Shown here: positions 1-7,969 of the stretch, piece by piece
How positions within the stretch are numbered: the stretch's first letter is position 1
Layout of the letters: each line of letters begins with the position of its first letter
DNA from: an uncultured Selenomonadales bacterium
GTDB taxonomy: Bacteria > Bacillota > Negativicutes > Selenomonadales > Selenomonadaceae
NCBI GenBank assembly: GCA_937877565.1
Contig: CALFJB010000037.1
Coordinates: 1 to 59,041 of the forward strand
Direction: 5' to 3'
DNA: 59,041 nt
The notes under the pieces: model-generated
Told to the model about the DNA's origin: nothing
Databases searched by the model: none
What the model saw: only the letters and a program-made list of their open reading frames with translations
Position numbers and translations under genes: made by a program

Positions 1-98
1 GCTCGTTTAGTTGGAGCGTGCGAAAACCTTAGGCGGCGGACGGGCGAAAATGCACTTTTCTTTGCTACTTTCTTTTTTGCATTGGAAAAAGAAAGTAG
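1..98 (+). repeat. Dispersed intergenic repeat, type R1, copy 1
   Basis: The block begins GCTCGTTTA, continues GGAGCGTGCGAAA, then GGCGGCGGACGGGCGA, and ends in a hairpin whose arms are TACTTTCTTTTT and AAAAAGAAAGTA. A second copy lies at 37010-37102. Both copies stand a little over 30 bases before a branched-chain amino acid transport gene (livM here, azlC there). The copy may start before the window. Confidence 0.75.
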
Positions 99-136
99 AT
101 TCTAAAATATAAAAAATTTGAAAGGAGTTTAAATAA

Positions 137-1096
137 TTGAACTCGATACGAAAATGGGATTTAACAATGCTGATATTTGGGCTGATAGTTTACGGCGTAA
201 TTCAAGCAATGATAACAGAAAAAATAATCGGCTCGTTTTGGCAGCTGAATATAATTTTAATCTGCGTCAACGTAATAATGGCGGTAAGTTTAAATTTAAT
301 AAACGGCTACACTGGACAATTTTCAATAGGACACGCGGGCTTTATGGCGGTTGGCGCGTATGTTGGAGTTGTTGCAACTACGAATTTTCATTTGCCATTT
401 ATAGTGGCGTTGATTTTAGGTGCAATTTGCGCGGGATTTTTGGGATTTTGCATAGGAATACCAACGCTTAGACTGCGCGGCGATTATTTGGCGATTGCAA
501 CTTTGGGGCTCGGCGAAATTATCAGAATTGTAATTATGAATATCGAATACGTAGGCGGCGCGGCAGGTTTTAAAGGTATTCCGCACTTGACAAATTTTAC
601 GTGGGTATTTTTTGCAATGTTGTTTACGCTGTTTTTCATAAAAAATTTTGTGAACAGTTCGCACGGTCGCGCCTGTATTGCAATTAGAGAAAATGAAATT
701 GCGGCGGAGGCAATGGGCGTCAATACGACAAAATATAAAGTTATGGCGTTTACGATTGGCGCGGCGTTCGCAGGAATTGCAGGCGGTTTATTCGCCCACC
801 AATTTTATTTAATCAGTCCAAACTCTTTTACGTTTTTGGCGTCGTTCAACTATTTAATAATGGTAGTTTTGGGCGGAATGGGATCAATTACCGGATCAAT
901 CGCGGGCGCGTTTGTCGTAACATTTTTATCGGCGGCGTTGGCGTCTTTCCCTGAAGCAAGAATGATAATCTACGCACTTGCATTAATTTTACTGATGTTT
1001 TATCGTCCGCAAGGTTTATTTGGTTACATGGAAGTTACAAACTTTGCGCCAATAAAAAAGATTTTGGATAAAATTTCCGGAACTAAGGAGAAATAA
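137..1096 (+). CDS. livM: Branched-chain amino acid ABC transporter, permease LivM
   Basis: One of the two membrane subunits of the ATP-driven importer for leucine, isoleucine and valine in the inner membrane. The 319-residue product is hydrophobic throughout, with about eight to ten membrane segments. It carries the LivM/LivH motif GQFSIGHAGF near residue 60 and the cytoplasmic loop around GRACIAIRENEIAAEAMG, which contacts the ATPases. The TTG start follows an AAAGGAG ribosome site. livG begins 2 bases after the stop, so the two are co-transcribed. The partner permease LivH and the binding protein are not in view and may lie upstream of the window. Length and motifs are normal. Confidence 0.93.
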   Translation: MNSIRKWDLTMLIFGLIVYGVIQAMITEKIIGSFWQLNIILICVNVIMAVSLNLINGYTGQFSIGHAGFMAVGAYVGVVATTNFHLPFIVALILGAICAGFLGFCIGIPTLRLRGDYLAIATLGLGEIIRIVIMNIEYVGGAAGFKGIPHLTNFTWVFFAMLFTLFFIKNFVNSSHGRACIAIRENEIAAEAMGVNTTKYKVMAFTIGAAFAGIAGGLFAHQFYLISPNSFTFLASFNYLIMVVLGGMGSITGSIAGAFVVTFLSAALASFPEARMIIYALALILLMFYRPQGLFGYMEVTNFAPIKKILDKISGTKEK

Positions 1097-1098
1097 TT

Positions 1099-1884
1099 AT
1101 GGCTGAAAATAAAAAACCGCTTTTAAAGGCTGAAGACGTTTCAGAAGTTTTCGGCGGCTTGAAGGCGGTTGCAGATTTTAATTTTTACATAAACAAAGGC
1201 GAATTAATCGGCTTAATTGGACCAAACGGAGCTGGCAAAACTACAATTTTTAATTTAATTACCGGCGTTTATGTTCCAACAACCGGAAATATTTTATTGG
1301 ACGGTGAATCAATCGTTGGACAAAAACCCTACCAAATTACACAGCGCGGAATTGCTCGAACGTTCCAAAATATTCGCCTGTTCAGTGAATTGAGCGTGCT
1401 TGACAATGTAAAAATCGCCTACCATTGCCACGTTAAATACAATTTGCTTGAAACAGTTTTAAGAATGGGCAGATATTTTGGCGAAGAGGACGAAATTACT
1501 CAAGAAAGTTTGAAACTGCTGAAAATTTTTAAGTTAGATGAACACGCTTACGAAGTAGCGAAAAATTTACCATACGGCGCACAAAGACGCCTTGAAATTG
1601 CCCGCGCACTTGCCGCAAAACCTAAATTACTTTTGCTTGATGAACCCGCCGCCGGTATGAATCCTCAAGAAACCCATGAACTTATGGAAATGATTCAATG
1701 GATTAGAAAACAATTCGGCTTAACCGTTTTGCTTATTGAACACGATATGAGCTTGGTTATGGGAATTTGCGAAAGAATTTACGTTTTGGAATATGGAATG
1801 ATAATCGCCGAAGGTACGCCCGTTGAAATTCAAAACAATCCTGAAGTTATACGCGCTTATCTCGGTACGGAAGCCATGAACTAG
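1099..1884 (+). CDS. livG: Branched-chain amino acid ABC transporter, ATPase LivG
   Basis: ATP-hydrolysing subunit on the cytoplasmic face of the Liv importer. The 261-residue product has Walker A GPNGAGKTT near residue 41, a signature LPYGAQRRLEIARAL near residue 155 (usual form LSYGQQRR), Walker B LLLLDEPAAGMNP, and the H-loop in LLIEHDMSLVM. The long insert after Walker A and the C-terminal EGTPVEIQNNPEVIRAYLG are typical of LivG rather than LivF. It directly follows livM. The second ATPase, livF, lies about 2 kb downstream, separated by two genes that are not part of the transporter. Confidence 0.94.
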   Translation: MAENKKPLLKAEDVSEVFGGLKAVADFNFYINKGELIGLIGPNGAGKTTIFNLITGVYVPTTGNILLDGESIVGQKPYQITQRGIARTFQNIRLFSELSVLDNVKIAYHCHVKYNLLETVLRMGRYFGEEDEITQESLKLLKIFKLDEHAYEVAKNLPYGAQRRLEIARALAAKPKLLLLDEPAAGMNPQETHELMEMIQWIRKQFGLTVLLIEHDMSLVMGICERIYVLEYGMIIAEGTPVEIQNNPEVIRAYLGTEAMN

Positions 1885-1896
1885 GAGGGAATTTTT

Positions 1897-2835
1897 ATGG
1901 CGGTAGGCGTTTTGTTTTTCGGAATTGATGAGCTTTATAAAACTTTGAAACCGCAGTATACAAAATTAGTTGCAAGCGGCGATTTTGAAATTTCCGCTTA
2001 CGCCAAAATTGAAGATAATAAAATTACGTGGTTTGACGCCAACGGTAAAGAAAGCGGAATTAAAAATGTTGTGCTAAATTTTGCGATTGTGTCCTCTGAA
2101 AAAAATTTTTATCGCCAAATAAAAATGCTTGAAAAGATGGGCGTTCCACGTAAAAAAATTATTGACGGCAGAGTTTTTCAAATTCAAAATTTGGATATTC
2201 ACGGCTTTTTAAATTCCGGCGTGGTGTATGCTCCAATGAAAGGAAGTTTTCTTAAAGACATCAGTCATTGCATTTACCCGCGAGTTTATCAATCTGACAA
2301 TCAGAAATTTGAAATTAAATTGGGATTGAAAAGTTATATATCTGCCGCAGATTTTGAAGGCGTTGGAGTTGTAGAAATTGGCAATTTTTCTGCGATTGGC
2401 TGGAAAACTTTATTTGAATTGCGAATGAACAATTACCACAACTACAAAAATGTTTCGTCATTTCCTGCTGAAGTTTGGGATGATGAACTTCCGGAAAATT
2501 TTTCAAATCCATTAGGCGATTGTAAAATTAAAATAGGTAACGATGTTTGGATTGGACGCGGTGCAATTTTAAAATCCAATAATCCTGCGCGACCTTTGAT
2601 AATTGGCGACGGCGCGGTTATTGCGGCTGATAGTGTGGTTGTAAAAAATGTTCCGCCTTATGCAATAGTTGGCGGCAACCCTGCGCGATTTTTGAAATAT
2701 CGATTCAGCGAAGATATTATTGAATCGCTGTTGCGGATTAAATGGTGGAATTGGGACTTAAATAAAATTTACGAAAACTTTAAATATTTTAATCGCGTTG
2801 AAGAATTTATAGCGATGCACGATATTAGAAATTAG
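1897..2835 (+). CDS. CatB-like hexapeptide acyltransferase with a novel N-terminal domain
   Basis: The C-terminal part (about residues 150-310) is a left-handed beta-helix acetyltransferase of the CatB/xenobiotic type. It shows the repeats IGNDVWIGRGAILK and IGDGAVIAADSVVVKNVPPYAIVGGNPARFLKYRF, and the NNYHNYKNVSSFP segment that usually holds the catalytic His. Such enzymes acetylate sugars or small molecules with acetyl-CoA. The N-terminal 130 residues, starting VGVLFFGIDELYKTL, resemble a nucleotide-binding Rossmann-type fold of unknown role. The gene begins 12 bases after livG behind a GGAGGG site, so it is transcribed with the transporter. The substrate cannot be told. A cell-surface sugar is possible. 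Confidence 0.75.
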   Translation: MAVGVLFFGIDELYKTLKPQYTKLVASGDFEISAYAKIEDNKITWFDANGKESGIKNVVLNFAIVSSEKNFYRQIKMLEKMGVPRKKIIDGRVFQIQNLDIHGFLNSGVVYAPMKGSFLKDISHCIYPRVYQSDNQKFEIKLGLKSYISAADFEGVGVVEIGNFSAIGWKTLFELRMNNYHNYKNVSSFPAEVWDDELPENFSNPLGDCKIKIGNDVWIGRGAILKSNNPARPLIIGDGAVIAADSVVVKNVPPYAIVGGNPARFLKYRFSEDIIESLLRIKWWNWDLNKIYENFKYFNRVEEFIAMHDIRN

Positions 2836-2877
2836 GTTTTAGCGAAAAGTTTTTTGGAATATTGGGAGAGTTTGACA

Positions 2878-3855
2878 TTGGAGACAAAAAATTTAACGGT
2901 TGTAGAAATTGCCGAAAAAATAATTGCGGGCGAACGCTTACAAAGTACTGACAATTTAAAATTTTTACTTGAAACGCCGCTTGAAGAATTACAACAAGGC
3001 GCGGGAATGATTCAAAAAAAATTTTGCGGCAACCACATAGATTTATGCACAATCATTAACGGCAAGAGCGGACGTTGCGGCGAAGACTGCAAATATTGCG
3101 CTCAATCTGCCAAACATCATACAGGAATTGACGAATATAAATTTTTATCGACGCAGGAAATTTTAACCGTTGCCAAACTCAATGAAAAAGCTGGCGTCAA
3201 TCGTTTTTCAATCGTTACAAGTGGCAGGGCTTTAACAGGTGAAGATTTTGAAAAGGCGATTGAAACTTATAAAATTCTGCGCGAAAATCTGAAAATTGAT
3301 TTATGCGCGTCGCACGGAATTTTGAACGCCGAACAATTTAAAAAACTTCGTGCAACGGGCGTTACAAGTTACCATCACAATATTGAAACTTCGCGCAGAT
3401 TTTTCCCGCAAATTTGTACAAGTCACACCTACGACGACAGAATTAACACGATAAAACTTGCACAGGCTGAAGGTTTTTGCGTTTGTTCTGGCGGAATTAT
3501 TGGAATGGGCGAAACGTGGCAAGATAGAATTGATATGGCGTTTGAACTTTTTAATTTGGGAATTGAATCAATACCAATTAACGCGCTTATGGCGGTTAAA
3601 GGTACGCCGCTGGAAAATCGCCCGCCACTTTCAGCAGATGAAATTTTGCGTACCATTGCAATTTTCAGGTTTATAAATCCAACTGCGAATATTCGCCTTG
3701 CCGCCGGTAGAAAACTTTTGCCCGACTTTGGCGCGTCTGCACTTTTACACGGCGCGTCAGCTTCAATTACAGGCAATATGTTGACAACTTCCGGCACGAC
3801 TATTAAAGGCGATATGGAACTTTTGCAAAAGTTGGGCTTGGATAACGGAATTTAA
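2878..3855 (+). CDS. bioB: Biotin synthase BioB
   Basis: Radical SAM enzyme that inserts sulfur into dethiobiotin, the last step of biotin synthesis. The [4Fe-4S] motif CGEDCKYCAQS (CxxxCxxC) follows the usual NGKSGR. Other family motifs are YHHNIETS, CSGGIIGMGE and the C-terminal ASITGNMLTTSG. I place the start at the TTG at 2878 because GGGAGAG at 2864-2870 is well spaced from it. The open frame itself extends back to 2854. The product has 325 residues. No other bio gene is present. It lies between livG and livF in the same direction. A biotin-dependent carboxylase subunit is encoded at 50151. Confidence 0.93.
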   Translation: METKNLTVVEIAEKIIAGERLQSTDNLKFLLETPLEELQQGAGMIQKKFCGNHIDLCTIINGKSGRCGEDCKYCAQSAKHHTGIDEYKFLSTQEILTVAKLNEKAGVNRFSIVTSGRALTGEDFEKAIETYKILRENLKIDLCASHGILNAEQFKKLRATGVTSYHHNIETSRRFFPQICTSHTYDDRINTIKLAQAEGFCVCSGGIIGMGETWQDRIDMAFELFNLGIESIPINALMAVKGTPLENRPPLSADEILRTIAIFRFINPTANIRLAAGRKLLPDFGASALLHGASASITGNMLTTSGTTIKGDMELLQKLGLDNGI

Positions 3856-3856
3856 A

Positions 3857-3925
3857 GGAAACAGGAGACAGGTGACAGGATACAGTTAATTTAAATCTGT
3901 ATCCTGTTTCCTAAAGTCTGTTTCC
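3857..3925. repeat. Heptanucleotide tandem repeat, inverted copy pairs (H1)
   Basis: Four 7-base units in a row, GGAAACA, GGAGACA, GGTGACA and GGATACA (3857-3884). A short AT-rich loop follows, then complementary units TGTATCC and TGTTTCC at 3898-3911 and another TGTTTCC at 3919-3925. The arms can form a long hairpin between bioB and livF. There is no clean T-run after it, so it is not an obvious terminator. Four more heptad blocks with other unit sequences occur in the window (7922, 37846, 44822, 55890). Confidence 0.85.
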
Positions 3926-3954
3926 TAAAAAATCTACCGAAGGGAGATTTTTTT

Positions 3955-4665
3955 ATGGCAATGCTTGAGATTAACGATATAAACGTTTACTACGGCGCGA
4001 TTCACGCCATTAAAGGAATTAGTTTGAACGTCAACGAAGGCGAAATTGTAACACTGATTGGAGCGAACGGCGCGGGAAAATCTACCACGCTGCGAACTAT
4101 TTCAGGACTTTTAAAACCGAAAAGCGGCACGATAAAATTTCTTGACAAAGATATAGCGGGAATGGCGGCTCATAAAATCGTTAATGAAGGAATTTCACAA
4201 GTACCCGAAGGAAGAAAAATTTTTGCCGAAATGACGGTTATGGAAAATTTGGAATTGGGCGCGTTCATTCGCAACGATAAAGACGAAATTGCAAAAGATT
4301 TTAAAATGGTTTTCGGCAGATTCCCGCGCCTTGAAGAAAGAAAATTACAAATGGCAGGAACATTAAGCGGCGGTGAACAACAAATGCTTGCAATGGGCAG
4401 GGCTTTAATGAGCCGCCCAAAACTTTTATTGCTTGATGAACCGTCAATGGGACTTGCGCCGCTCCTAATCAAAGAAATTTTTAATATCATCGTTGACATA
4501 AATAAAACCGGTACAACAGTTTTACTTGTCGAACAAAATGCAAATATGGCGTTGTCAATCGCTAACCGCGCCTACGTTTTGGAAACGGGCAGGATAACTA
4601 TCAGCGGCGACGCCAAAGAACTTGCAGCCAGTGAAGATATTAGAAAAGCGTATCTTGGAGGTTAA
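3955..4665 (+). CDS. livF: Branched-chain amino acid ABC transporter, ATPase LivF
   Basis: Second ATPase of the Liv importer. The 236-residue product has Walker A GANGAGKST, signature LSGGEQQMLAMGRAL, Walker B LLLLDEPSMGLAPLL and H-loop region LLVEQNANMALSIA. The Gln in place of the H-loop His is normal for LivF. The ATG start follows GAAGGGAG. A 100-base gap with a heptad-repeat hairpin separates it from bioB. The next gene (XRE regulator) starts 3 bases after its stop, so the accessory cassette downstream may be read partly from the liv promoter. Confidence 0.94.
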   Translation: MAMLEINDINVYYGAIHAIKGISLNVNEGEIVTLIGANGAGKSTTLRTISGLLKPKSGTIKFLDKDIAGMAAHKIVNEGISQVPEGRKIFAEMTVMENLELGAFIRNDKDEIAKDFKMVFGRFPRLEERKLQMAGTLSGGEQQMLAMGRALMSRPKLLLLDEPSMGLAPLLIKEIFNIIVDINKTGTTVLLVEQNANMALSIANRAYVLETGRITISGDAKELAASEDIRKAYLGG

Positions 4666-4668
4666 AAT

Positions 4669-5013
4669 ATGAGTACATTCGGTGAAGAAATTCGGCGACT
4701 TCGTAAAAAGAAAAAAATTACTCAATCCGAATTGGCGGCGGCTATTGAAACAGATTTTACTTACATTAGCAAAATTGAAAATGATAGAGTAATTCATTCA
4801 CCTTCTGAAGCGGTTATAAAAAAAATGGCGGAAGTTTTAGATACTGATGAAGAAGAATTGTTGCTTCTTGCCAAAAAAGTTCCGCAAAATTTGAAAAATA
4901 CAATCGTTGAAGACGATTTGGCTGTTAATTTTTTGCGTGTAATTCCAAAGTTCAATCAAATTCAACGTCAAAAAGTGCAAGAAATCATTAAAGATGCGGA
5001 GAAAAATAATTGA
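4669..5013 (+). CDS. XRE-family transcriptional regulator
   Basis: Small DNA-binding regulator of 114 residues. The N-terminal helix-turn-helix (about residues 5-62) has the Cro/C1 pattern ITQSELAAAIETDFTYISKI. The C-terminal half is charged and probably mediates dimerisation. Its stop overlaps the TTG start of an ImmA/IrrE-type metallopeptidase. This is the classical arrangement in which the peptidase cleaves the repressor to relieve repression (known from ICEBs1 ImmR/ImmA and Deinococcus IrrE/DdrO). The target is inferred to be the cassette just downstream or the gene pair itself. Confidence 0.9.
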   Translation: MSTFGEEIRRLRKKKKITQSELAAAIETDFTYISKIENDRVIHSPSEAVIKKMAEVLDTDEEELLLLAKKVPQNLKNTIVEDDLAVNFLRVIPKFNQIQRQKVQEIIKDAEKNN

Positions 5014-5618
5014 ATAAAAACGAGATTGAGCAACTTACATTAAAAATTCTTTATGCTGAAAAAGTCATAAGTCCTCCTGTTGACGCTGAACGAATCGCCG
5101 AAATTTCCTACGATTTAGAAATTGACGTGCTAAAATTAAAAAATACTGATGATCTTGCAAGCATAGATTTTAATCACAAAAAAATTATCCTCAATGAAAT
5201 TCACGAAGATAAATTTAACAAAAATCTGGGCTTGCGAAATTTCACAATAGCGCACGAAATGGGACATTGGTTTTTACATAAAAATTTGCCACAAGAAAAT
5301 TTATTTGACGAAGATACATTGGGTGTAAAAGATTACAAAATTGAACGTCAAGCAGATTATTTCGCCACCTGTCTTTTGATGCCGGAAAAATTTGTTCGTG
5401 CAGAGTTTAAAAAATTGACAAATAATAAACTTTTGAAAATCCGTTTTTTCTTAAAATCAGCGGTAGAAATTATGGCTAAAAAATTTTGCGTTTCAAAGCA
5501 GGCAATGGAAATTAGATTGTCAAACGAGCTGAAACTAATCTACATTGACAAGAATAGAAATTTTTACCTTAGTGAAAAAGAATTTCTTGAAGAATCAGGA
5601 CAACAAAAATTGTTCTGA
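5010..5618 (+). CDS. ImmA/IrrE family zinc metallopeptidase
   Basis: A 202-residue peptidase with the zinc motif HEMGH at residues 82-86 and a third ligand in IERQADYFATCLLMP (Glu near 112), diagnostic of ImmA/IrrE proteins. Known members cleave a partner XRE repressor after a stress or cell-density signal. The TTG start overlaps the stop codon of the XRE gene by 4 bases, which implies translational coupling. A strong terminator overlaps its last codons, so the pair forms its own unit end. It is cytoplasmic, with no signal peptide. The cleavage target is inferred from the neighbour only. Confidence 0.9.
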   Translation: MNKNEIEQLTLKILYAEKVISPPVDAERIAEISYDLEIDVLKLKNTDDLASIDFNHKKIILNEIHEDKFNKNLGLRNFTIAHEMGHWFLHKNLPQENLFDEDTLGVKDYKIERQADYFATCLLMPEKFVRAEFKKLTNNKLLKIRFFLKSAVEIMAKKFCVSKQAMEIRLSNELKLIYIDKNRNFYLSEKEFLEESGQQKLF

Positions 5619-5629
5619 TTCTTTTTTTT
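5591..5629 (+). terminator. Rho-independent terminator after the XRE/ImmA pair
   Basis: A 13-base stem, AGAATCAGGACAA with TTGTTCTGATTCT (one G-T pair), closes a short AT loop and is followed by a run of eight T. The left arm lies inside the last codons of the peptidase gene. Confidence 0.9.
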
Positions 5630-5662
5630 GCGCTTAAACTTGATTATTTTTTCAACCAAGAC

Positions 5663-5691
5663 TTGACTTTCAATTCAAGCCGATTTATACT
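5663..5691 (+). promoter_or_regulatory. Sigma-70 type promoter for the DUF4417/toxin-like cassette
   Basis: TTGACT at 5663-5668 and TATACT at 5686-5691 with a 17-base spacer. It lies between the terminator after the peptidase gene and the ribosome site at 5706, so 5720-7177 probably has its own transcript. XRE control is plausible but no operator palindrome is evident. Confidence 0.75.
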
Positions 5692-5719
5692 TACTTTCCA
5701 ATGAAGGGAGGTGGAAAAA

Positions 5720-6448
5720 ATGTCAGATAAAAAAAATTTAAGAAAGCTATTAAATTTAAATTTTATGGAAGTACTCAACTCAACTGAATCTGTAGGCAAA
5801 TATGATTTACCATACATTGCGGCTAATATTTTAGCTTATCCTGATTATATTGCAATGTACAGCGATTTGAAAGAGTACAATCTGACAGATAGAACTTGCG
5901 TTGCTTTTTACAAATATGATTCAATTTTCGACGGAATTCATGGACTATTCAACGCAATTTATTATGGTGTAACCGAGTTGAAAAATTTTTATCTTGAACG
6001 TTTCAAAAATGTCAAGTATTTTATTGCGCCAGATTATTCACTTTGCGGCGATATTAATCATATTGAAAATTTGTACAGAATTTTTCGTGCGCGTATCGTT
6101 TCAATTTGGCTTACTCTGGAACTGAAAGTAACAGTTATTCCGAATATCACATATTCCGACACCAAAATTTTTTCTAATATGTTGGATGGCATGGAAGATT
6201 GTAAAGTTGTGGCGTTCAGCACAAAAGGTATTATGCACGATAAACAAGCTCTTGATTTATTAAAACAAGCCTTAAAATATACGGTAGACAACCTTAAAAA
6301 CTTGAAGACAATAATCATCTACACAACGTCCATTAAAGATGAGTACACATACGAACTTTTCAAGTATGCTGCTGACGCTGGAATAAAATTAATTATTCCT
6401 GATAACAGATTGAGAAATTTGCATTTAACAAAGAAAGGCGGAAAATAA
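5720..6448 (+). CDS. DUF4417-like protein
   Basis: A 242-residue soluble protein. It resembles the DUF4417 family, found in phages and mobile regions of Firmicutes and of unknown biochemical role. The resemblance rests on the pattern AFYKYDSIFDG, then FIAPDYSLCGD, an Arg/Trp-rich middle, VIPNITYSD, and the STKGI...KQ...LL segment followed by IIIYTTS. I take the ATG at 5720 as the start because GGGAGGTGG at 5706-5714 is its ribosome site. The frame could run from GTG 5711 inside that site. It heads a three-gene transcript with its own promoter. Family assignment is by memory of the motif pattern, so only moderately sure. Confidence 0.6.
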   Translation: MSDKKNLRKLLNLNFMEVLNSTESVGKYDLPYIAANILAYPDYIAMYSDLKEYNLTDRTCVAFYKYDSIFDGIHGLFNAIYYGVTELKNFYLERFKNVKYFIAPDYSLCGDINHIENLYRIFRARIVSIWLTLELKVTVIPNITYSDTKIFSNMLDGMEDCKVVAFSTKGIMHDKQALDLLKQALKYTVDNLKNLKTIIIYTTSIKDEYTYELFKYAADAGIKLIIPDNRLRNLHLTKKGGK

Positions 6449-6449
6449 T

Positions 6450-6839
6450 TTGGGCAGATACAGAGACAGTGGAACTAAAAAATCAACCGGCGCGTATCAA
6501 GAGGCACTGAAAGAAACTTTAAACAAATTGCCACCAAATGATTCGCAGTTAAAACATATTTTTAGAAATGCTGAGGGACATTTGCCGGACACTCCAGAAA
6601 ATCGTGAACTTGTGACAAACGCCGCCAATAATCCTGATAATTATATGGGCGTTGATAAATATGGCAATACGTGGTATTCTCAAATGCAATCTGATGGATC
6701 TCAAATTTGGGTACAGACGCGCAATGGCAGAATACAAAATGCTGGTAAAAATTTAACTCCTCATTCTTGGGATTCGGAAACGGGATTTTCTCGTAACCCT
6801 GCAAAGACAGATAAAAATAAAGATGGTTGGAGGAAATAA
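6450..6839 (+). CDS. Small protein resembling a C-terminal domain of polymorphic toxins
   Basis: A 129-residue basic, polar protein with no membrane segment. The core runs HIFRNAEGHLPDTPENR, then NPDNYMGVDKYGNTWYSQ, IWVQTRNGRIQNAG and a C-terminal PHSWDSETGFSRNP. This layout is like RNase-type tip domains found at the ends of phage head proteins and secreted polymorphic toxins, but here it stands alone without a delivery domain. It begins 1 base after the DUF4417 stop with a TTG start. A small acidic protein is encoded 2 bases after its stop, as expected of a toxin and its neutralising partner. The toxin role is an inference. A conserved accessory protein of another function remains possible. 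Confidence 0.55.
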   Translation: MGRYRDSGTKKSTGAYQEALKETLNKLPPNDSQLKHIFRNAEGHLPDTPENRELVTNAANNPDNYMGVDKYGNTWYSQMQSDGSQIWVQTRNGRIQNAGKNLTPHSWDSETGFSRNPAKTDKNKDGWRK

Positions 6840-6841
6840 AA

Positions 6842-7177
6842 ATGCAGAGAAAATATTTGAACATAGCAATGTACAGAGCTATGGATTGTTTATATGATGA
6901 ACAGGAATTGCCGTCAGAAGAAATTTTACAATTTGTCAGCGACTCTAATCCTTACATGTATGTTGACCGCACGACAGTTGACCCGGCAATTCAAGCGGAG
7001 TTTGATTCTTCAATGGACAGGCAAAATATTGGAGCTGAAGTTGACGAAGAAACCGCCTATAACGCCGTCAAAAATTTTCTTGCCGAACAAAATTTACAAT
7101 TTGCCGAAATGTTTTCTGATATTAGCCTTGACGAATGGAAAAAACTTTGTGATTTAATTGCTGAAGAAGAATCTTAA
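6842..7177 (+). CDS. Small acidic protein, candidate immunity partner
   Basis: A 111-residue, strongly acidic protein of no family I recognise. Many Glu and Asp residues occur, for example QELPSEEILQFVSD and a C-terminal CDLIAEEES. The ATG at 6842 is chosen because GGAGGA at 6829-6834 precedes it. The frame could also begin at TTG 6827 within that site. It follows the basic toxin-like gene by 2 bases and is the last gene before a terminator. The charge complementarity and gene order suggest that it binds and neutralises the upstream protein. This is inference from context only. Confidence 0.5.
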   Translation: MQRKYLNIAMYRAMDCLYDEQELPSEEILQFVSDSNPYMYVDRTTVDPAIQAEFDSSMDRQNIGAEVDEETAYNAVKNFLAEQNLQFAEMFSDISLDEWKKLCDLIAEEES

Positions 7178-7211
7178 AAAATTTTTCGTGACAATATCGC
7201 AAGAAAAAGTT

Positions 7212-7247
7212 AAAATCTTCCTAACAAAAATTTCGGGAAGATTTTTT
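7212..7247 (+). terminator. Rho-independent terminator closing the accessory cassette
   Basis: Perfect 10-base stem AAAATCTTCC / GGAAGATTTT with a 14-base loop and a T-rich tail. It separates the toxin-like pair from the CBS/ACT gene. Confidence 0.85.
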
Positions 7248-7264
7248 AAATTGGAGTGATAAAA

Positions 7265-7915
7265 ATGTTTGTAGCGGAAAGAATGACGCGGCACCCTGTA
7301 ACAATGACTTCAAATTCTACGATTGGCGAAGTTGACAGAATGATGAAGAAATACAAATTTCACAGAATGATTATCGTTGACGACGGCAAACTTGTAGGCT
7401 ATTTAAGCGATCGTGACGTTATGCGCGTTGCACCTTCGCCCGCAACTTCACTTTCAAAATTTGAAATTCGTGAACTGCTTGACAAATTGAGCGTAAAGGA
7501 TATTATGCAAAGAAAAGTTGTAACCGTCAACGAAGATGCAACGATTGAAGAAGCCGCGCTGATAATGTATCAAAACAAAGTCGGCGGCTTGCCGGTAATT
7601 TCGCAAGTTGGTAAAGTTGTTGGAATTATCACGGCAACGGATATTTTGAAAACTTTTCTTGAGGTTATGGGCTTGCCGAGCGGCGGCAAAATCAGAATGA
7701 CGCTGGAAGTTGAAAATAAAATTGGCGTAATGGCAGATATTACAAAAACTATTGCGGACAGCGGAATTAATATTGACAGCTTGATAGTTTGTCAAACTGA
7801 CGAAAACAAAACAAAACTTGTTGTGCGCCTTGACGAGTGCGAAGATAAATTTGAAGAAATTAAATCGAAGTTGGAAGAACGCGGCTACAAAGTTATTCAC
7901 GTTGTAAATTTTTAG
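7265..7915 (+). CDS. CBS-pair and ACT domain protein (AcuB-like)
   Basis: A 216-residue cytoplasmic sensor with two CBS domains (about 1-60 and 75-135) and a C-terminal ACT domain (about 140-215, starting IRMTLEVENKIGVMADITKTI). The CBS motifs are seen in GYLSDRDVMRV and VGIITATDILK. CBS pairs bind adenine nucleotides and ACT domains bind amino acids, so this is probably a regulator. The family is often labelled AcuB, but no acetoin genes are present. The start is the ATG at 7265, since GGAG at 7253-7256 is the ribosome site and lies inside the longer frame. Confidence 0.85.
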   Translation: MFVAERMTRHPVTMTSNSTIGEVDRMMKKYKFHRMIIVDDGKLVGYLSDRDVMRVAPSPATSLSKFEIRELLDKLSVKDIMQRKVVTVNEDATIEEAALIMYQNKVGGLPVISQVGKVVGIITATDILKTFLEVMGLPSGGKIRMTLEVENKIGVMADITKTIADSGINIDSLIVCQTDENKTKLVVRLDECEDKFEEIKSKLEERGYKVIHVVNF

Positions 7916-7921
7916 CAAATC

Positions 7922-7956
7922 CCTAAAACCTAATACCTAACAGCTAAAACCTAAAA
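7922..7956. repeat. Heptanucleotide tandem repeat (H2)
   Basis: Five consecutive 7-base units: CCTAAAA, CCTAATA, CCTAACA, GCTAAAA, CCTAAAA. It fills the gap just before the ribosome site of the HAD gene. The block at 55890 has nearly the same units and the same position relative to its gene. Confidence 0.85.
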
Positions 7957-7969
7957 TTGGAGGCGTTAT

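Noticed and set aside
4669..7177. Prophage
   Set aside because: No integrase, structural, lysis or replication genes and no attachment repeats were found. Only phage-associated families occur, so it is described as an accessory cassette.
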